Shown here: positions 42,724 through 51,950 of the stretch, piece by piece | How the letters are laid out: each line of letters begins with the position of its first letter | Numbering within the stretch: the first letter of the stretch is position 1 | NCBI RefSeq assembly: GCF_036237275.1 | Contig: NZ_CP108352.1 | Coordinates: 682,001 to 746,000 of the forward strand | DNA: 64,000 nt | Direction: 5' to 3' | DNA from: Streptomyces sp. NBC_01353 | GTDB taxonomy: Bacteria > Actinomycetota > Actinomycetes > Streptomycetales > Streptomycetaceae | Position numbers and translations under genes: made by a program | The notes under the pieces: generated by a model | The model's input: only the letters and a program-made list of their open reading frames with translations | The model's database searches: none | What the model was told of the DNA's origin: nothing

Positions 42724-43344
42724 TCACCCGACGGAGTCCAGCAGCCTGGCCGTGTGCATCCGTCCGGCGTACTCGACGAGTCGGATCAGCACCTCCTTGC
42801 CCGAGTCCCGGTCTCGCGCGTCGCACAGCACCACAGGTGTGCCGCGGTCCAGGTCCAGCGCGCGTGAGACCTCGTGCGCGCCGTAGTTCCGGGCCCCGGC
42901 GAAGCAGTTGACCGCGACGACGAAGGGGATCTTGCGGTGCTCGAAGTAGTCCACCGCGGGGAAGCAGTCCTCGAGTCGTCGTGTGTCGGCCAGGACGACG
43001 GCGCCGAGCGCACCCTGGGACAGCTCGTCCCAGAGGAACCAGAACCGGTCCTGCCCCGGTGTGCCGAACAGGTACAGCGACAGCCCGGAGCGGATGGTGA
43101 TGCGACCGAAGTCCATCGCCACGGTCGTGGTGGTCTTCTGGGCGACGCCTCCGGTGTCGTCGACGGTCTCGCCGGCCCGGCTGAGCTGTTCCTCGGTGCG
43201 CAGCGGACGGATCTCGCTGACCGCGCCCACCAGGGTGGTCTTGCCGACACCGAATCCGCCGGCGACCAGGATCTTCAGGGCGAGGGCCGTGGTGTCCGCA
43301 CCGCCGCCCGCACCGGTGCTGTTGTCAGAGCGCTCGTAGGCCAT
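42724..43344 (-). CDS. cvnD: CvnD, conservon Ras-like GTPase
   Basis: 206 residues. P-loop GGFGVGKTTLVGA (about 29-41), switch TTTVAMDFGRI, G3 LFGTPGQDRFWFLWDEL and NCFAG (N[KC]xxG4 region) identify the MglA/CvnD-type GTPase. It probably cycles between the membrane and the sensor complex. It overlaps the DUF742 gene upstream by 20 bases, as is usual in conservons. Confidence 0.93.
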   Translation of the reverse strand: MAYERSDNSTGAGGGADTTALALKILVAGGFGVGKTTLVGAVSEIRPLRTEEQLSRAGETVDDTGGVAQKTTTTVAMDFGRITIRSGLSLYLFGTPGQDRFWFLWDELSQGALGAVVLADTRRLEDCFPAVDYFEHRKIPFVVAVNCFAGARNYGAHEVSRALDLDRGTPVVLCDARDRDSGKEVLIRLVEYAGRMHTARLLDSVG

Positions 43345-43741
43345 CGATGACTTCCCTCAGGATCCGTTCGTCGGGCAGCTGTGCGGGCGGTACGGGTCGG
43401 CTGACCTTGACGAAGCCCGCTTCGAGGAGGTCGCCGAGGAGCACACGGACGACCCCGACGGGCAGGTCGGCGTCGGCGGCCAGCTCGGCCACCGACTGCG
43501 TCTCCGCCCGGCACAGGGTGAGCAGGGCCCGGTGCTCCGGGCCGAGGAGCGACTCCTCGGCCCGGCCGGGCGGGTTGTCGTCGACGACGACGAGTGCGAT
43601 GAGGTCGAACCGTACGTTGCTGGGTCCCGGCTTCGTGCGGCCACCGGTCACGGCGTACGGGCGGACGAGCGGCCCCGCGTCCGCGTCGTACCACTGACTG
43701 CCCGGCACGGCCTGGCCGTCGCCGGTGCTGTCCTCGTTCAT
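43325..43741 (-). CDS. cvnC: CvnC, DUF742 protein
   Basis: 138 residues, matching DUF742: VRPYAVTGGRTKPGPSNVRFDLIALVVVDDNP and a winged-HTH-like half (CRAETQSVAELAADADLPVGVVRVLLGDLLEAGFVKVSRP). It sits between cvnB (12-base gap) and cvnD (20-base overlap). In conservons DUF742 joins the histidine kinase and roadblock in a GPCR-like membrane complex. Confidence 0.93.
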   Translation of the reverse strand: MNEDSTGDGQAVPGSQWYDADAGPLVRPYAVTGGRTKPGPSNVRFDLIALVVVDDNPPGRAEESLLGPEHRALLTLCRAETQSVAELAADADLPVGVVRVLLGDLLEAGFVKVSRPVPPAQLPDERILREVIDGLRAL

Positions 43742-43753
43742 GGGTGTCTCCGG

Positions 43754-44188
43754 TCAGCCCGCGGCCGGTGGGGTCGCGGTGAGCCGCGGCGGGGTGTGGA
43801 GGTGTTCGCCGACGCGCTTCACCAGGCGGGCCATCTCGTAGGCGATGAGCCCGATGTCGGCGCTCACCGAGCTGAGGACGGCGAGACAGGAACCGTCTCC
43901 CGCGGCGGCGACGAACAGGAAGCCGTCGTCCATCTCCACCATCGTCTGGCGCACGCCCCCGGTGTGGAACTGACGGCCCGCACCCTTGGCGAGGCTGTTG
44001 AATCCGGAGGCGATGGCGGCCAAGTGCTCGGCGTCCTCCCGGCTGAGGCCGCTGGAGGAGCCGACGGCGAGCCCGTCGTTGGACAGCACGACCGTGTGCC
44101 GGACTTCGCGGACCCGGACGACGAGGTCGTCGAGGAGCCAGTCGAGTTCACCGGAGCGGTGGTGGGAAATCCTCTCGTGGTCGATCAT
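43754..44188 (-). CDS. cvnB: CvnB, roadblock/LC7 protein
   Basis: 144 residues of a roadblock fold: ELDWLLDDLVVRVREVRHTVVLSNDGLAVGSSSGLSREDAEHLAAIASGFNSLAKGAGRQFHTGGVRQTMVEMDDGFLFVAAAGDGSCLAVLSS. Its start overlaps the cvnA stop (ATGA). It is expected to bind CvnD. Confidence 0.94.
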   Translation of the reverse strand: MIDHERISHHRSGELDWLLDDLVVRVREVRHTVVLSNDGLAVGSSSGLSREDAEHLAAIASGFNSLAKGAGRQFHTGGVRQTMVEMDDGFLFVAAAGDGSCLAVLSSVSADIGLIAYEMARLVKRVGEHLHTPPRLTATPPAAG

Positions 44189-47001
44189 GCGTGGTCTCCT
44201 TCACTGCCGAAGTCGCGGCCGCGGTCACGGTCGTGGTCATGGTCGAGGGCGCTGCCCGGGCCGGTGCCCAGGTCGTTGGCGAGGCTGCGGACGGGGTCGC
44301 TCGCGAAGTCACGGCCGGGCTCGTGGCCGAAGGCGCGGCCGGAGCCCGTCCCGAGGGGACGCCGGGGGCCGGGGGCGGCTCCGCCGCCTCGCATCCAGCC
44401 GTCGCGGTAGGCGGTCATGCGGTCCCTGACCTGTTCGGGGGTGCGTTCGTCCGCGCCCTGGACCGCCGGGGTGGGCGGAAGGTCGGCCGGTGGCGCCTCG
44501 CGCAACTGCGGTACGAGGCTGGCCTGGCGCACACGGCGGGGCAGATCCCCGGAGTCGTCGACGGGGGCCTCCGAAGGGCCGGGGTCGGCCGGGGCCGGCT
44601 GCGGGGGCGGGGGCGGGGGCGGGGGCGGGGCCGAACGGCCACGATGACGCAGGGTGGTGACCCCCGCGGGCGGCTGCTCGGGGGAGCCTGCCCCCGGGCC
44701 TTCCGGCTGTCCCTCCAGGGCGGGGATGCGCGGCGGTCGCGGCAGGGGCTGCGCCTGGGACGGTGCGGGGGCCATGGCGACGGGCTGCTGGTGCCGGGGG
44801 CGGGGGAAGGGCGTCTCCGGCCCGGTCTCGGCGCGCCCACGCTCTCCGTGCCTACGGGGCGGCGCGTAGCCGTGCGCGGCGTCCGCACGGGAGCCCTCGG
44901 ATGCCCGGGGGTCCGCCGCGCTCCTCCCGGGCGGAAGCGCGCTCTGCAGCACGTCGTTGGGGAGCAGGACGACCGCTGTCGTACCGCCGTAGGGCGAGGT
45001 CCGCAGATGGACCTTGATCTCGTGCCGGGAGGAGAGCCGGCTGACCACGAAGAGGCCGAGCCTGTCGCTGTCGAACAGGTCGAGGGCCTCGGACTGCTTG
45101 ATCCTGGTGTTGGCCTCGGCGAGGCTCTCCTTGCCCATGCCGAGCCCCCGGTCCTCGATCTCCAGGGCGTAGCCGTTGCCGACCGGTTCGCCGCTGATCC
45201 GCACCTTGGTGTGGGGCGGGGAGAACTGGGCGGCGTTCTCGATGAGCTCGGCCAGCAGGTGGGTGAGGTCGGCGACGGCGCCGCCGACGACGGCCGTCTC
45301 GGGGAGCTGCCGCATCTCCACGCGCGCGTAGTCCTCGATTTCGGAGACAGCGGCCCGTACGACGTTGGTGAGCGGGACCGGCATCCGCCAGGCACGGCCG
45401 GGGGCGGCGCCGGAGAGGATGATCAGGCTCTCGGCGTGGCGTCGCATCCGCGTCGTGAGGTGGTCGAGCCTGAAGAGGTCGCCGAGTTCGTTCGGGTCGT
45501 CGGCCCGGCGCTCCATGCTGTCCAGCAGGTTGAGCTGGCGGTGGACCAGGACCTGGCTGCGGCGGGCGAGGTTGACGAAGACACCTGAGATGCCGCTGGC
45601 GAGTTCGGCGCGTTCCACGGCGGCGGAGAGCGCGGCCCGGTGGACGGTGGTGAGCGCCTCTCCGACCTGGCCGATCTCGTCCTGAGGAGCGGGTCCCGGC
45701 GGGGCCTCGGCCTGGACGTCGATCTCCTCGCCGACCCGCAGCCGCGTCATCGCGGCGGGGAGTTTACGGCGGGCGATCGCCAGAGCGGTGTTGCGCAGGC
45801 TGATCAGTTCGATGACCAGGGCGCGTCCGATGCGTACGGAGATGACGAGGGAAGCGGCGACGGCGGCGAGGCCGAGCAGCACCGCCGCGCCTCCGGCCGT
45901 CAGTACGCCTCCCGCGAACGGATCGGCCCGGTCGGCCGCGGCGCGCCGGGCGTCCGTCTCGATGGTGCTGAGCCCACCGCGTACGACCGCCATGGCGTCG
46001 TCCCAGGTGGCGGCGGGCACGGCCTGGGCGGCCTTGCGGCCGGGGGCTGCGGCGCGTACCCGGTCCTCCGCGGCGGTGAGCTGCTGGTAGCCGCGCTGGG
46101 CGGCGAGCTTCTCCCAGGCGGCGCGCTCGGGTCCGCGCAGGTCGGCGGTGGCGGCCTCGGTGAGGGTACGGCGCGTCTCGACGGCCCCGGTGAACTGCCG
46201 GAGCCTCTCCGCACCGAGCTCTCCGCCGAGGTGCGCCGAGGCGAGCAGGGCGTCCTCACGGGCGAGCATCTCGCCGGCGCGACCGAATTCCAGCAGCACG
46301 CGCGCGTCGGAGCCGATCTCCGCGTCCTGGATGCCGCTCAGTGCGCCGTCGACGGCGAAGGCGGCGGTGATCGCGGCCGTGTACTCCTTGTACACCTGGT
46401 CCCAGTCGGCGTTGCCGGCGGCCGCGGCGGTACGGAGTCGGTCGAGGCCCTCGGCCTTGGTGACGAACTGTCCGATCCGGTCGGCGACGTTTCGGGGCAG
46501 GTCCCCGGTGTCGCCGACGGTGTGCCCGTCGTCGAGGCGGAGCCGGGCGACGGCTGCGTCGGTGCGCCGCATCTGCTCCTTGAGCTCGGTGACGCGTCCG
46601 GCGCCGGGCACGGCGATCTGGCGTACGGCGGCGCGGCGTTCGGCCTGCAGGGCGGTGACGGCGGCGGCGACGGGCTCGCGGATCTCCGCGTCGACCCGCT
46701 GGAGTTCGCGGAGTCGGGCGATGTCCTGAGCGGTGGTGACGGTGGCGAATCCCCACAGGGCCAGCAGCGACACGACGGGGACCATCAGCAGCGAGACGAT
46801 CTTCGCCCGGACGGTCCTGGGGCGCAGCCCGCGGCGTAGGGGCGGGGCGGACGGCCCGACCGCCCGACCGCCCGGGTCGGCCTGCGCCTCCGGGGCTCGC
46901 TCCGGGGGTTCGTCGGCGGGCGGCCCTGCGTGCGCGCGCCGTCCGCGCGCCGCCTGCGGCGCCGGGGTGTCGGCGTCCTTGGTCTTGCGGGGAGTTCGCA
47001 T
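44185..47001 (-). CDS. cvnA: CvnA, conservon sensor histidine kinase
   Basis: 938 residues. TM1 lies at about 77-97 (IVSLLMVPVVSLLALWGFATV). An extracytoplasmic nitrate/nitrite-sensing (NIT)-type region runs to about 360, then TM2 (VLTAGGAAVLLGLAAVAASLVISV) and HAMP. The dimerisation helix (VFVNLARRSQVLVHRQLNLLDSMERRADDPNELGDLFRLDHLTTRMRRHAESLIILSG) and HATPase follow with LAELIENAAQFSPP and DRGLGMGKESL. The C-terminal 260 residues are Pro/Arg-rich and disordered. It is the membrane sensor of the conservon and starts the cvnABCD operon. Downstream signalling is phosphotransfer or GTPase control. Confidence 0.94.
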   Translation of the reverse strand: MRTPRKTKDADTPAPQAARGRRAHAGPPADEPPERAPEAQADPGGRAVGPSAPPLRRGLRPRTVRAKIVSLLMVPVVSLLALWGFATVTTAQDIARLRELQRVDAEIREPVAAAVTALQAERRAAVRQIAVPGAGRVTELKEQMRRTDAAVARLRLDDGHTVGDTGDLPRNVADRIGQFVTKAEGLDRLRTAAAAGNADWDQVYKEYTAAITAAFAVDGALSGIQDAEIGSDARVLLEFGRAGEMLAREDALLASAHLGGELGAERLRQFTGAVETRRTLTEAATADLRGPERAAWEKLAAQRGYQQLTAAEDRVRAAAPGRKAAQAVPAATWDDAMAVVRGGLSTIETDARRAAADRADPFAGGVLTAGGAAVLLGLAAVAASLVISVRIGRALVIELISLRNTALAIARRKLPAAMTRLRVGEEIDVQAEAPPGPAPQDEIGQVGEALTTVHRAALSAAVERAELASGISGVFVNLARRSQVLVHRQLNLLDSMERRADDPNELGDLFRLDHLTTRMRRHAESLIILSGAAPGRAWRMPVPLTNVVRAAVSEIEDYARVEMRQLPETAVVGGAVADLTHLLAELIENAAQFSPPHTKVRISGEPVGNGYALEIEDRGLGMGKESLAEANTRIKQSEALDLFDSDRLGLFVVSRLSSRHEIKVHLRTSPYGGTTAVVLLPNDVLQSALPPGRSAADPRASEGSRADAAHGYAPPRRHGERGRAETGPETPFPRPRHQQPVAMAPAPSQAQPLPRPPRIPALEGQPEGPGAGSPEQPPAGVTTLRHRGRSAPPPPPPPPPQPAPADPGPSEAPVDDSGDLPRRVRQASLVPQLREAPPADLPPTPAVQGADERTPEQVRDRMTAYRDGWMRGGGAAPGPRRPLGTGSGRAFGHEPGRDFASDPVRSLANDLGTGPGSALDHDHDRDRGRDFGSEGDHA

Positions 47002-47199
47002 GGCCTCCTCGTTCCGGCTGCGTCTGTCCAGGTGCGGTGTGCGTCCCGCGCGGGCCGCGGTGCGGCGGTCGGCGCGGGGGCGGGCTCGGTACTGCCCAGG
47101 TCGGGGCCGGCTGCGCCGGTCGGCTCAGGTCTCACTCGAGCCCGGCCCAGGCATGACCCGGTCCGGCCCGGGTCGGCCCAGGTATGGAGCGGCTGTGGC

Positions 47200-48090
47200 C
47201 TACGTGTGGGCCCGCCCGCCGTCCACGGGGCCCGCCGGGTAGGCGTAGGAGGCCGCTGCCCTCGCGGTGTCGGCGGTGGCCGGTTCCGGCCGGTAGCCGG
47301 GGGGTGCCACGTCGACGGCGCGCTCGTCGGGCTCCGTGAGGCGCTCGGCCGAGGCGTACGCGGCGCGCTCCCTGGCCGTCGGGGAGAGGGCGACGAAGGC
47401 GGAGGTGATGAAGAGATAGGAGCCGAGGCCGACGGCGAGGGGGAAGATGAACTGCATCGCCGTGGCCCCGGGCAGCGCCGCCGTCGAGGGAGCGACCTCG
47501 ACGCGGACGGCGAACATGCCCGTGTAGTGCATGCTGCTGACGGCCGCTCCCATGACCAGCGAGGCGACCGCCACGGCAGCCGGGGCGTGGATGTTGAGCG
47601 CCGCCCACAGCGCCGCCGTCGCGGCGACGACCGCGATGACGACGGAGAGCGCGACGAGCATGGGGTCGTACGTCACCTGCCCGTGCAGACGCAGGGCGGC
47701 CATGCCCATGTAGTGCATGCTCGCGACGCCGATGCCGGTCGTGAGACCGCCGATCAGGAGTGAGCGGACCCGGTCGCGGCCGTGGCCGACGGCGAAGACG
47801 CCGACTCCGACGACTGCCATGGCGATGAGAAGACTGAGAATGGTCAGCGGTACGTTGTAACGGATGTCGGTCCCGGTCACGCCGAAGCCGAGCATCGCGA
47901 CGAAGTGCATCGTCCAGATGCCGGTGCCGATGGCGGACGCGGCGGTGAGCAGCCAGTTGCGTCGCGATCGGCCGGTCGCGTCGAGCGCTCGTACGGTGCA
48001 GCGCAGCCCGAGGGCGGCGCCTATGCAGGCCATCGCGTACGACAGCACAGGTGTCAGCCAGCCGAAGGTGGCGTGGTCCAGATGTCCCAT
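47200..48090 (-). CDS. MHYT-domain integral membrane sensor
   Basis: 296 residues with seven hydrophobic helices. Three MHYT-type motifs, MHFVAM, MHYMGM and MHYTGM, lie at about 61, 126 and 180, each at the outer end of a helix. MHYT domains are thought to bind copper and sense O2, CO or NO. There is no GGDEF, EAL or kinase domain; the C-terminal 60 residues are a short cytoplasmic tail. The 198 bases upstream to cvnA hold no clear element. The NsrR-Hmp pair is 13 kb away. Confidence 0.9.
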   Translation of the reverse strand: MGHLDHATFGWLTPVLSYAMACIGAALGLRCTVRALDATGRSRRNWLLTAASAIGTGIWTMHFVAMLGFGVTGTDIRYNVPLTILSLLIAMAVVGVGVFAVGHGRDRVRSLLIGGLTTGIGVASMHYMGMAALRLHGQVTYDPMLVALSVVIAVVAATAALWAALNIHAPAAVAVASLVMGAAVSSMHYTGMFAVRVEVAPSTAALPGATAMQFIFPLAVGLGSYLFITSAFVALSPTARERAAYASAERLTEPDERAVDVAPPGYRPEPATADTARAAASYAYPAGPVDGGRAHT

Positions 48091-48241
48091 GACTCAGGGA
48101 CGCTAGTCCGGACAAGGGGGCGCATCGGGGGCGCATTTCGAAACCTGATGGAATATGACACAGAGATGTTCCAGAACGATCGTGCCGCGCTCGAACGTGC
48201 GCACAGGACGTTCACCCCTGAGGCTGAGGCATCATGCACGC

Positions 48242-48838
48242 ATGAGCGATGACCCCACCCATGTCCAGGAGTTCTTCGGTCCCCGCGCCGCCGACTGGGA
48301 CACCCGCTTCCCCGACGACGGCCCCGCCTACGCCGCGGCCGTCGCCGATCTCGCACTGCGTCCCGGTGACGCCGTGCTCGACGCGGGGTGCGGCACGGGC
48401 CGCGCCCTGCCCGCGCTGCGTGCGGCCGTGGGCCCGACCGGGACCGTCATCGGCGCCGATCTCACCCCGGAGATGCTGGCCCAGGCGGTACGGGCCGGGC
48501 GCGACAAGTCCGCCGAGCTGCTCCTCACGGACGTCGCCCGGCTGCCGCTGTGCGAGGGCGCGCTCGACGCGGTGTTCGGGGCCGGTCTCATCTCCCATCT
48601 GGCGGATCCCGCCGAGAACCTGCGCGAACTGGCCCGGGCGGTCCGTCCCGGCGGACAGCTCGCCCTCTTCCACCCCATCGGCCGGGCCGCCCTCGCCGCC
48701 CGCCACGGCCGGCAGATCACCGACGACGATCTGCGTGCCGAGCCCAACCTGCGCCCGCTTCTCTCCGGTTCCGGATGGCGGATGGCCAGTTACGTGGACG
48801 AGGACGACCGTTACCTGGTGCTCGCCGTTCGCGACTGA
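48242..48838 (+). CDS. class I SAM-dependent methyltransferase (Methyltransf_11)
   Basis: 198 residues. Motif I VLDAGCGTGRALPAL, motif II acidic GADLTPEML, motif III-like LTDVARLPLCEGALDAVFGAGLISHLADPAENLRELARAVRPGGQLALF are all present, the full Methyltransf_11 pattern. ATG at 48242. It may methylate a small molecule; no pathway neighbour gives the substrate. Confidence 0.9.
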   Translation: MSDDPTHVQEFFGPRAADWDTRFPDDGPAYAAAVADLALRPGDAVLDAGCGTGRALPALRAAVGPTGTVIGADLTPEMLAQAVRAGRDKSAELLLTDVARLPLCEGALDAVFGAGLISHLADPAENLRELARAVRPGGQLALFHPIGRAALAARHGRQITDDDLRAEPNLRPLLSGSGWRMASYVDEDDRYLVLAVRD

Positions 48839-48940
48839 GTCACTTCGTCTTCATCACGGCCCAACGCGCCCTTCTGTCCCGGCACTTCGCTGTCTACGGT
48901 GGAAGTTCCGGGCAGCCCTGTCCGGGGAAGGCGGCAGGTC

Positions 48941-49264
48941 ATGGCCCGAATGCGAGCACTCCTCAATGCCCTCCTGCCGACCGCGCGACGGGCGCCGGAC
49001 GAGCCGAGGAAGCCGGCCCCGGTACGACGGCGACACAACATCTTCGAGGCGGCCGCTGTCTACGTGGTCGGGTGCATAGAAGACGACCAGGACCAGATCG
49101 ACGAGGCGGTCACCTCGGTCCAGCCCGAAGCCCTGATGTTCGGCATCAACGAGCTCGCCTGCCGCGCAGTGATCGCGCTCGCCCGTGAGCGCGACGAGTC
49201 GCCGCAGACCGTGGCCCGGTCGCTGCTGGGACTGCCGGGACCTCAGGGACCGCCGGCGGCCTGA
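48941..49264 (+). CDS. small hypothetical protein
   Basis: 107 residues. A basic N-terminus (MRALLNALLPTARRAPDEPRKPAPVRRRH) is followed by a helical segment NIFEAAAVYVVGCIEDDQDQIDEAVTSVQPEALMFGINELACRAVIALARERDESPQTVARSLLGL, with no recognised family. The ATG at 48941 follows AAGGCGGCAGG. Codon bias fits a real gene. Confidence 0.65.
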   Translation: MARMRALLNALLPTARRAPDEPRKPAPVRRRHNIFEAAAVYVVGCIEDDQDQIDEAVTSVQPEALMFGINELACRAVIALARERDESPQTVARSLLGLPGPQGPPAA

Positions 49265-49363
49265 GCCGTACGGAATCTGCCGTGCCAGATTCCTCCCGGA
49301 GACTCTCGACGCGCGGGTTACCCACTGGTTAAGGTGCGCCGACGACCAGATGGGGAGGCTGAC

Positions 49364-50260
49364 GTGGCTACCGCCGACGACGACGCGCTGTACGTGCTGA
49401 CCGCGGTGCTGCTCACGCCCGCGCAGTTCCCGAGCGCCTTGGGCGACGACTATCCGGCGGCCTGCGCGGCGCTGGAGCTCGAGCCGTACGCCGAGGGGTA
49501 CGGACTCGTCCTCGGCCAGGACGGCGAGGGCGCCCGGTGGACCGTGGCCATCGACGACGTCTCGCTGGTCGCGGTGGCCATCGCCTCCTGGGACTGCGGG
49601 ATGGAGTACGACCTCTCCCCCGACGAGCGCTCGGTCGTGGCCGCGCTCCCGGGCTGGCCGCTCGCCGTGGCGACGGCTTCCCCGGACCTCCCGGCCCCGC
49701 ACGACCCGGAGCCGGAGGAGGGCGACCGCACGCCCCTGACCCCGCCGGACGACGCCGCCTGGGGACCGGCCCAGCGTAGGCTCGGCGCCGACGAGGTGGC
49801 GCTGCAGTGGGCATCCTGGCGGGCGCAGATGGAGGACGACGAGGCAGCGGAAGACGCCGGGGCCGACACGGCGGGCCCGGCCACCGGCAACCGATCCGTA
49901 CCGGACGACTCGCGGCCCGAAGCCCAAGCCGGGACGGGCGACACGCCGGACAGCCCGGGCGACGGGGACGGCGACGACGTTCCCCGCGATCCGTACGACG
50001 GCGTCCGTCGCGCGCTCTCCGAGCTGCGTGGCTATCTGGAGGACGCGCCCCCGGTGGGACGGGTGCGGTCGAGCTTCGCCGCCGGCGGGGCGCGAATGCT
50101 GCGCGCCGACGGTCCCGGCTGGTCGCTCGTCGCGCGGACCGACGACATGGCCTTCGTCCTGCTGGACGACGAGCCCCGCGAGGTCCTCCCGGTGGCGCGC
50201 GGCCCGAAGCTGCCGGACCTCCTGGAGGCCCTGGACGCGATGGCGGTGCGCCCTTCCTGA
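49364..50260 (+). CDS. acidic hypothetical protein
   Basis: 298 residues, strongly acidic (runs of Asp/Glu in about 95-210), without signal peptide or TM helix. Family not recognised. The N-terminal 100 residues (LTAVLLTPAQFPSALGDDYPAACAALELEPYAEGYGLVL...) and the C-terminal 90 (DPYDGVRRALSELRGYLEDAPPVGRVRSSFAAGGARMLRADGPGWSLVARTDDMAFVLLDDEPREVLPVARGPKLPDLLEALDAMAVRPS) form two similar-sized alpha/beta blocks. GTG at 49364 follows GGGGAGG. Its last codons lie inside a tandem repeat. Confidence 0.7.
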   Translation: MATADDDALYVLTAVLLTPAQFPSALGDDYPAACAALELEPYAEGYGLVLGQDGEGARWTVAIDDVSLVAVAIASWDCGMEYDLSPDERSVVAALPGWPLAVATASPDLPAPHDPEPEEGDRTPLTPPDDAAWGPAQRRLGADEVALQWASWRAQMEDDEAAEDAGADTAGPATGNRSVPDDSRPEAQAGTGDTPDSPGDGDGDDVPRDPYDGVRRALSELRGYLEDAPPVGRVRSSFAAGGARMLRADGPGWSLVARTDDMAFVLLDDEPREVLPVARGPKLPDLLEALDAMAVRPS

Positions 50261-50407
50261 GGCCGGGGGGCTGGCACCCGCGCCCCTCCTGAGGCCGGGG
50301 GGCCGGCACCCGCGCCCTTCCTGATGCCGGGGGCTGGCACCCGCGCCCTCCTGAGGCCGGGGGGCCGGCAGCCGCGCCCCTCCTGAGGCCCCGGGGGGGC
50401 GGCGGCA
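50248..50407. repeat. 31-32-bp tandem array starting in a stop codon
   Basis: Five units begin at 50248, 50280, 50312, 50343 and 50374, with a decaying tail. Each carries TCCTGAGGCCGGGG-type sequence followed by a CCGGCACCC stretch; GCCGG and CCGGC arms form a small hairpin. The TGA in unit 1 is the stop codon of the preceding gene, and it recurs in every later unit. A run of C and G beyond 50390 is unusually homopolymeric. Confidence 0.85.
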
Positions 50408-50526
50408 CCCGCGGCCCCACATGGGCCGACGGCCCGAGGTGTGGGCCGGGACCATGGCCGCACGGGAGGGCGCGCCGCACGATGTGGCGGCGCACCCCGT
50501 TCCCGTCGTCCCACCGGAGGCCGTCC

Positions 50527-51906
50527 ATGCGCCTGAACCGAGGCGTCCCGTTGCTCGTCACGCTCCTGACCGGGCTGACCGTCGTCGGTCCCGCCGCGCC
50601 CGCCGGGGCTCGGTCAGGCCCGCCGCCCACGTGCTCGGGGCACCACCGGATCCATGTTCCCGGCGCCGAGCACCAGGAGACGGCCTGCCTCGGGGATCTG
50701 ACGACGGCGGGTCTGGCCGGCACCCCGTACACCGATATGGCCGACCAGGCCGGCCTCTCCGCGAAGGGCACCAAGAACCCCTCCGGCGTCCCCGGGATCC
50801 AGATCGACGGCTACTTCCCCGACGACTCGCGGCTCAACGCGACCCACGGGTGGGGCCACGACTCCCAGTTCGTGATCAGGCTCCCCGAGAACTGGAACGG
50901 CGGCCTGGTCGTCACCGCCGCGCCCGGCACCAGGCGCCAGTACTCCACCGACGCGCTCATCTCCGACCAGGTGCTGGCCCAGGGCTTCGCCTACGCCGCC
51001 ACCGACAAGGGCAACACCGGGCCGGACTTCTTCACCGACGGGCGCCTGCCGGGCGACGCGGTCGCCGAGTGGAACCGCCGGGTGACCGAGCTGACGAAGG
51101 CGGCGAAGAAGGCCGTACGGCAGCGCTACGGCCGGGCGCCCCAGCGCACGTACATGACGGGCATCTCCAACGCCGGCTATCTCACCCGCTGGCAGCTGGA
51201 GAACCGTCCGGAGCTGTACGACGGCGGGGTGGACTGGGAGGGCGTGCTCTGGACGACCCATGGGCCCAACCTGCTGACGAGCCTCCCGGTCACCGTCGCC
51301 CGCTCCCTCGGCCAGGCCTCGGACGAGGACCTGATCGACGCCGGGTTCGCGCCGGGTTCGCGTTTCCTGTGGCCATACCACGAGAAGGCGTACTGGGGGC
51401 TGACGCAGAAGATCTTCCGGGCCGAGTTCGATCCGTCGTACGACCCCGAGTGCCCGGGCTCCACGGCCGGTTCGACGGTCCATCAGATCCTCGCCCCCTG
51501 CGCCTCGGACGCCTCGTACGACTACACCTCCCGCCCCGTGTCCGTACGCCGGGCCGTCGCCGAGGTCGCGCTGACCGGGCGTATCGGCAAGCCTTTGATC
51601 ACCCTCCACGGCGATCTGGACACGCTTCTCCCCATCGCGACCGACTCCGATGTGTACGCGCGGATGATCGACGACCGGGGGCGGGGCGGGTTGCACCGGT
51701 ACTACACGGTCCAGGACGGCACACACACCGACGGTCTCCACGACACGTATCCGGACCGGCTGCGTCCGATCCTGCCCTGCTACCGCTCGGCCTTCGCGGC
51801 GCTCACGGAGTGGGTGGAGGAGGGCACGGCTCCGCCCGCGGACCGTACGATCGCACGGCCGGCGAGCGGTGACGTGGTCAACTCCTGTGCGCTGGAGACC
51901 CCGTAG
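50527..51906 (+). CDS. secreted tannase/3HB-oligomer-hydrolase-like enzyme
   Basis: 459 residues. Signal peptide about residues 8-28 (PLLVTLLTGLTVVGPAAPAGA). The alpha/beta hydrolase core has nucleophile motif GISNAGYL (G-x-S-x-G), acid in LITLHGDLDTLLPI and catalytic His in DGTHTDGLHDTY. Cys residues suggest disulfides. The length and motif spacing match secreted tannase-like and poly(3-hydroxybutyrate)-oligomer hydrolases. ATG at 50527 follows GGAGG. The substrate is uncertain, but the PHB-type esterase at 16835 would fit a related role. Confidence 0.8.
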   Translation: MRLNRGVPLLVTLLTGLTVVGPAAPAGARSGPPPTCSGHHRIHVPGAEHQETACLGDLTTAGLAGTPYTDMADQAGLSAKGTKNPSGVPGIQIDGYFPDDSRLNATHGWGHDSQFVIRLPENWNGGLVVTAAPGTRRQYSTDALISDQVLAQGFAYAATDKGNTGPDFFTDGRLPGDAVAEWNRRVTELTKAAKKAVRQRYGRAPQRTYMTGISNAGYLTRWQLENRPELYDGGVDWEGVLWTTHGPNLLTSLPVTVARSLGQASDEDLIDAGFAPGSRFLWPYHEKAYWGLTQKIFRAEFDPSYDPECPGSTAGSTVHQILAPCASDASYDYTSRPVSVRRAVAEVALTGRIGKPLITLHGDLDTLLPIATDSDVYARMIDDRGRGGLHRYYTVQDGTHTDGLHDTYPDRLRPILPCYRSAFAALTEWVEEGTAPPADRTIARPASGDVVNSCALETP

Positions 51907-51950
51907 GACAGACGGTCACGAGGGGCCGGAGGCTCCAAGGGGCCCGAGGC

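Noticed and set aside
44191-45588. Long open frame on the plus strand opposite cvnA
   Set aside because: It is a GC-bias shadow: Arg/Gly-rich, no family match, antisense to a conserved histidine kinase.
6316-50407. CRISPR arrays at the tandem repeats
   Set aside because: The repeats abut each other with no unique spacers and no cas genes are present.
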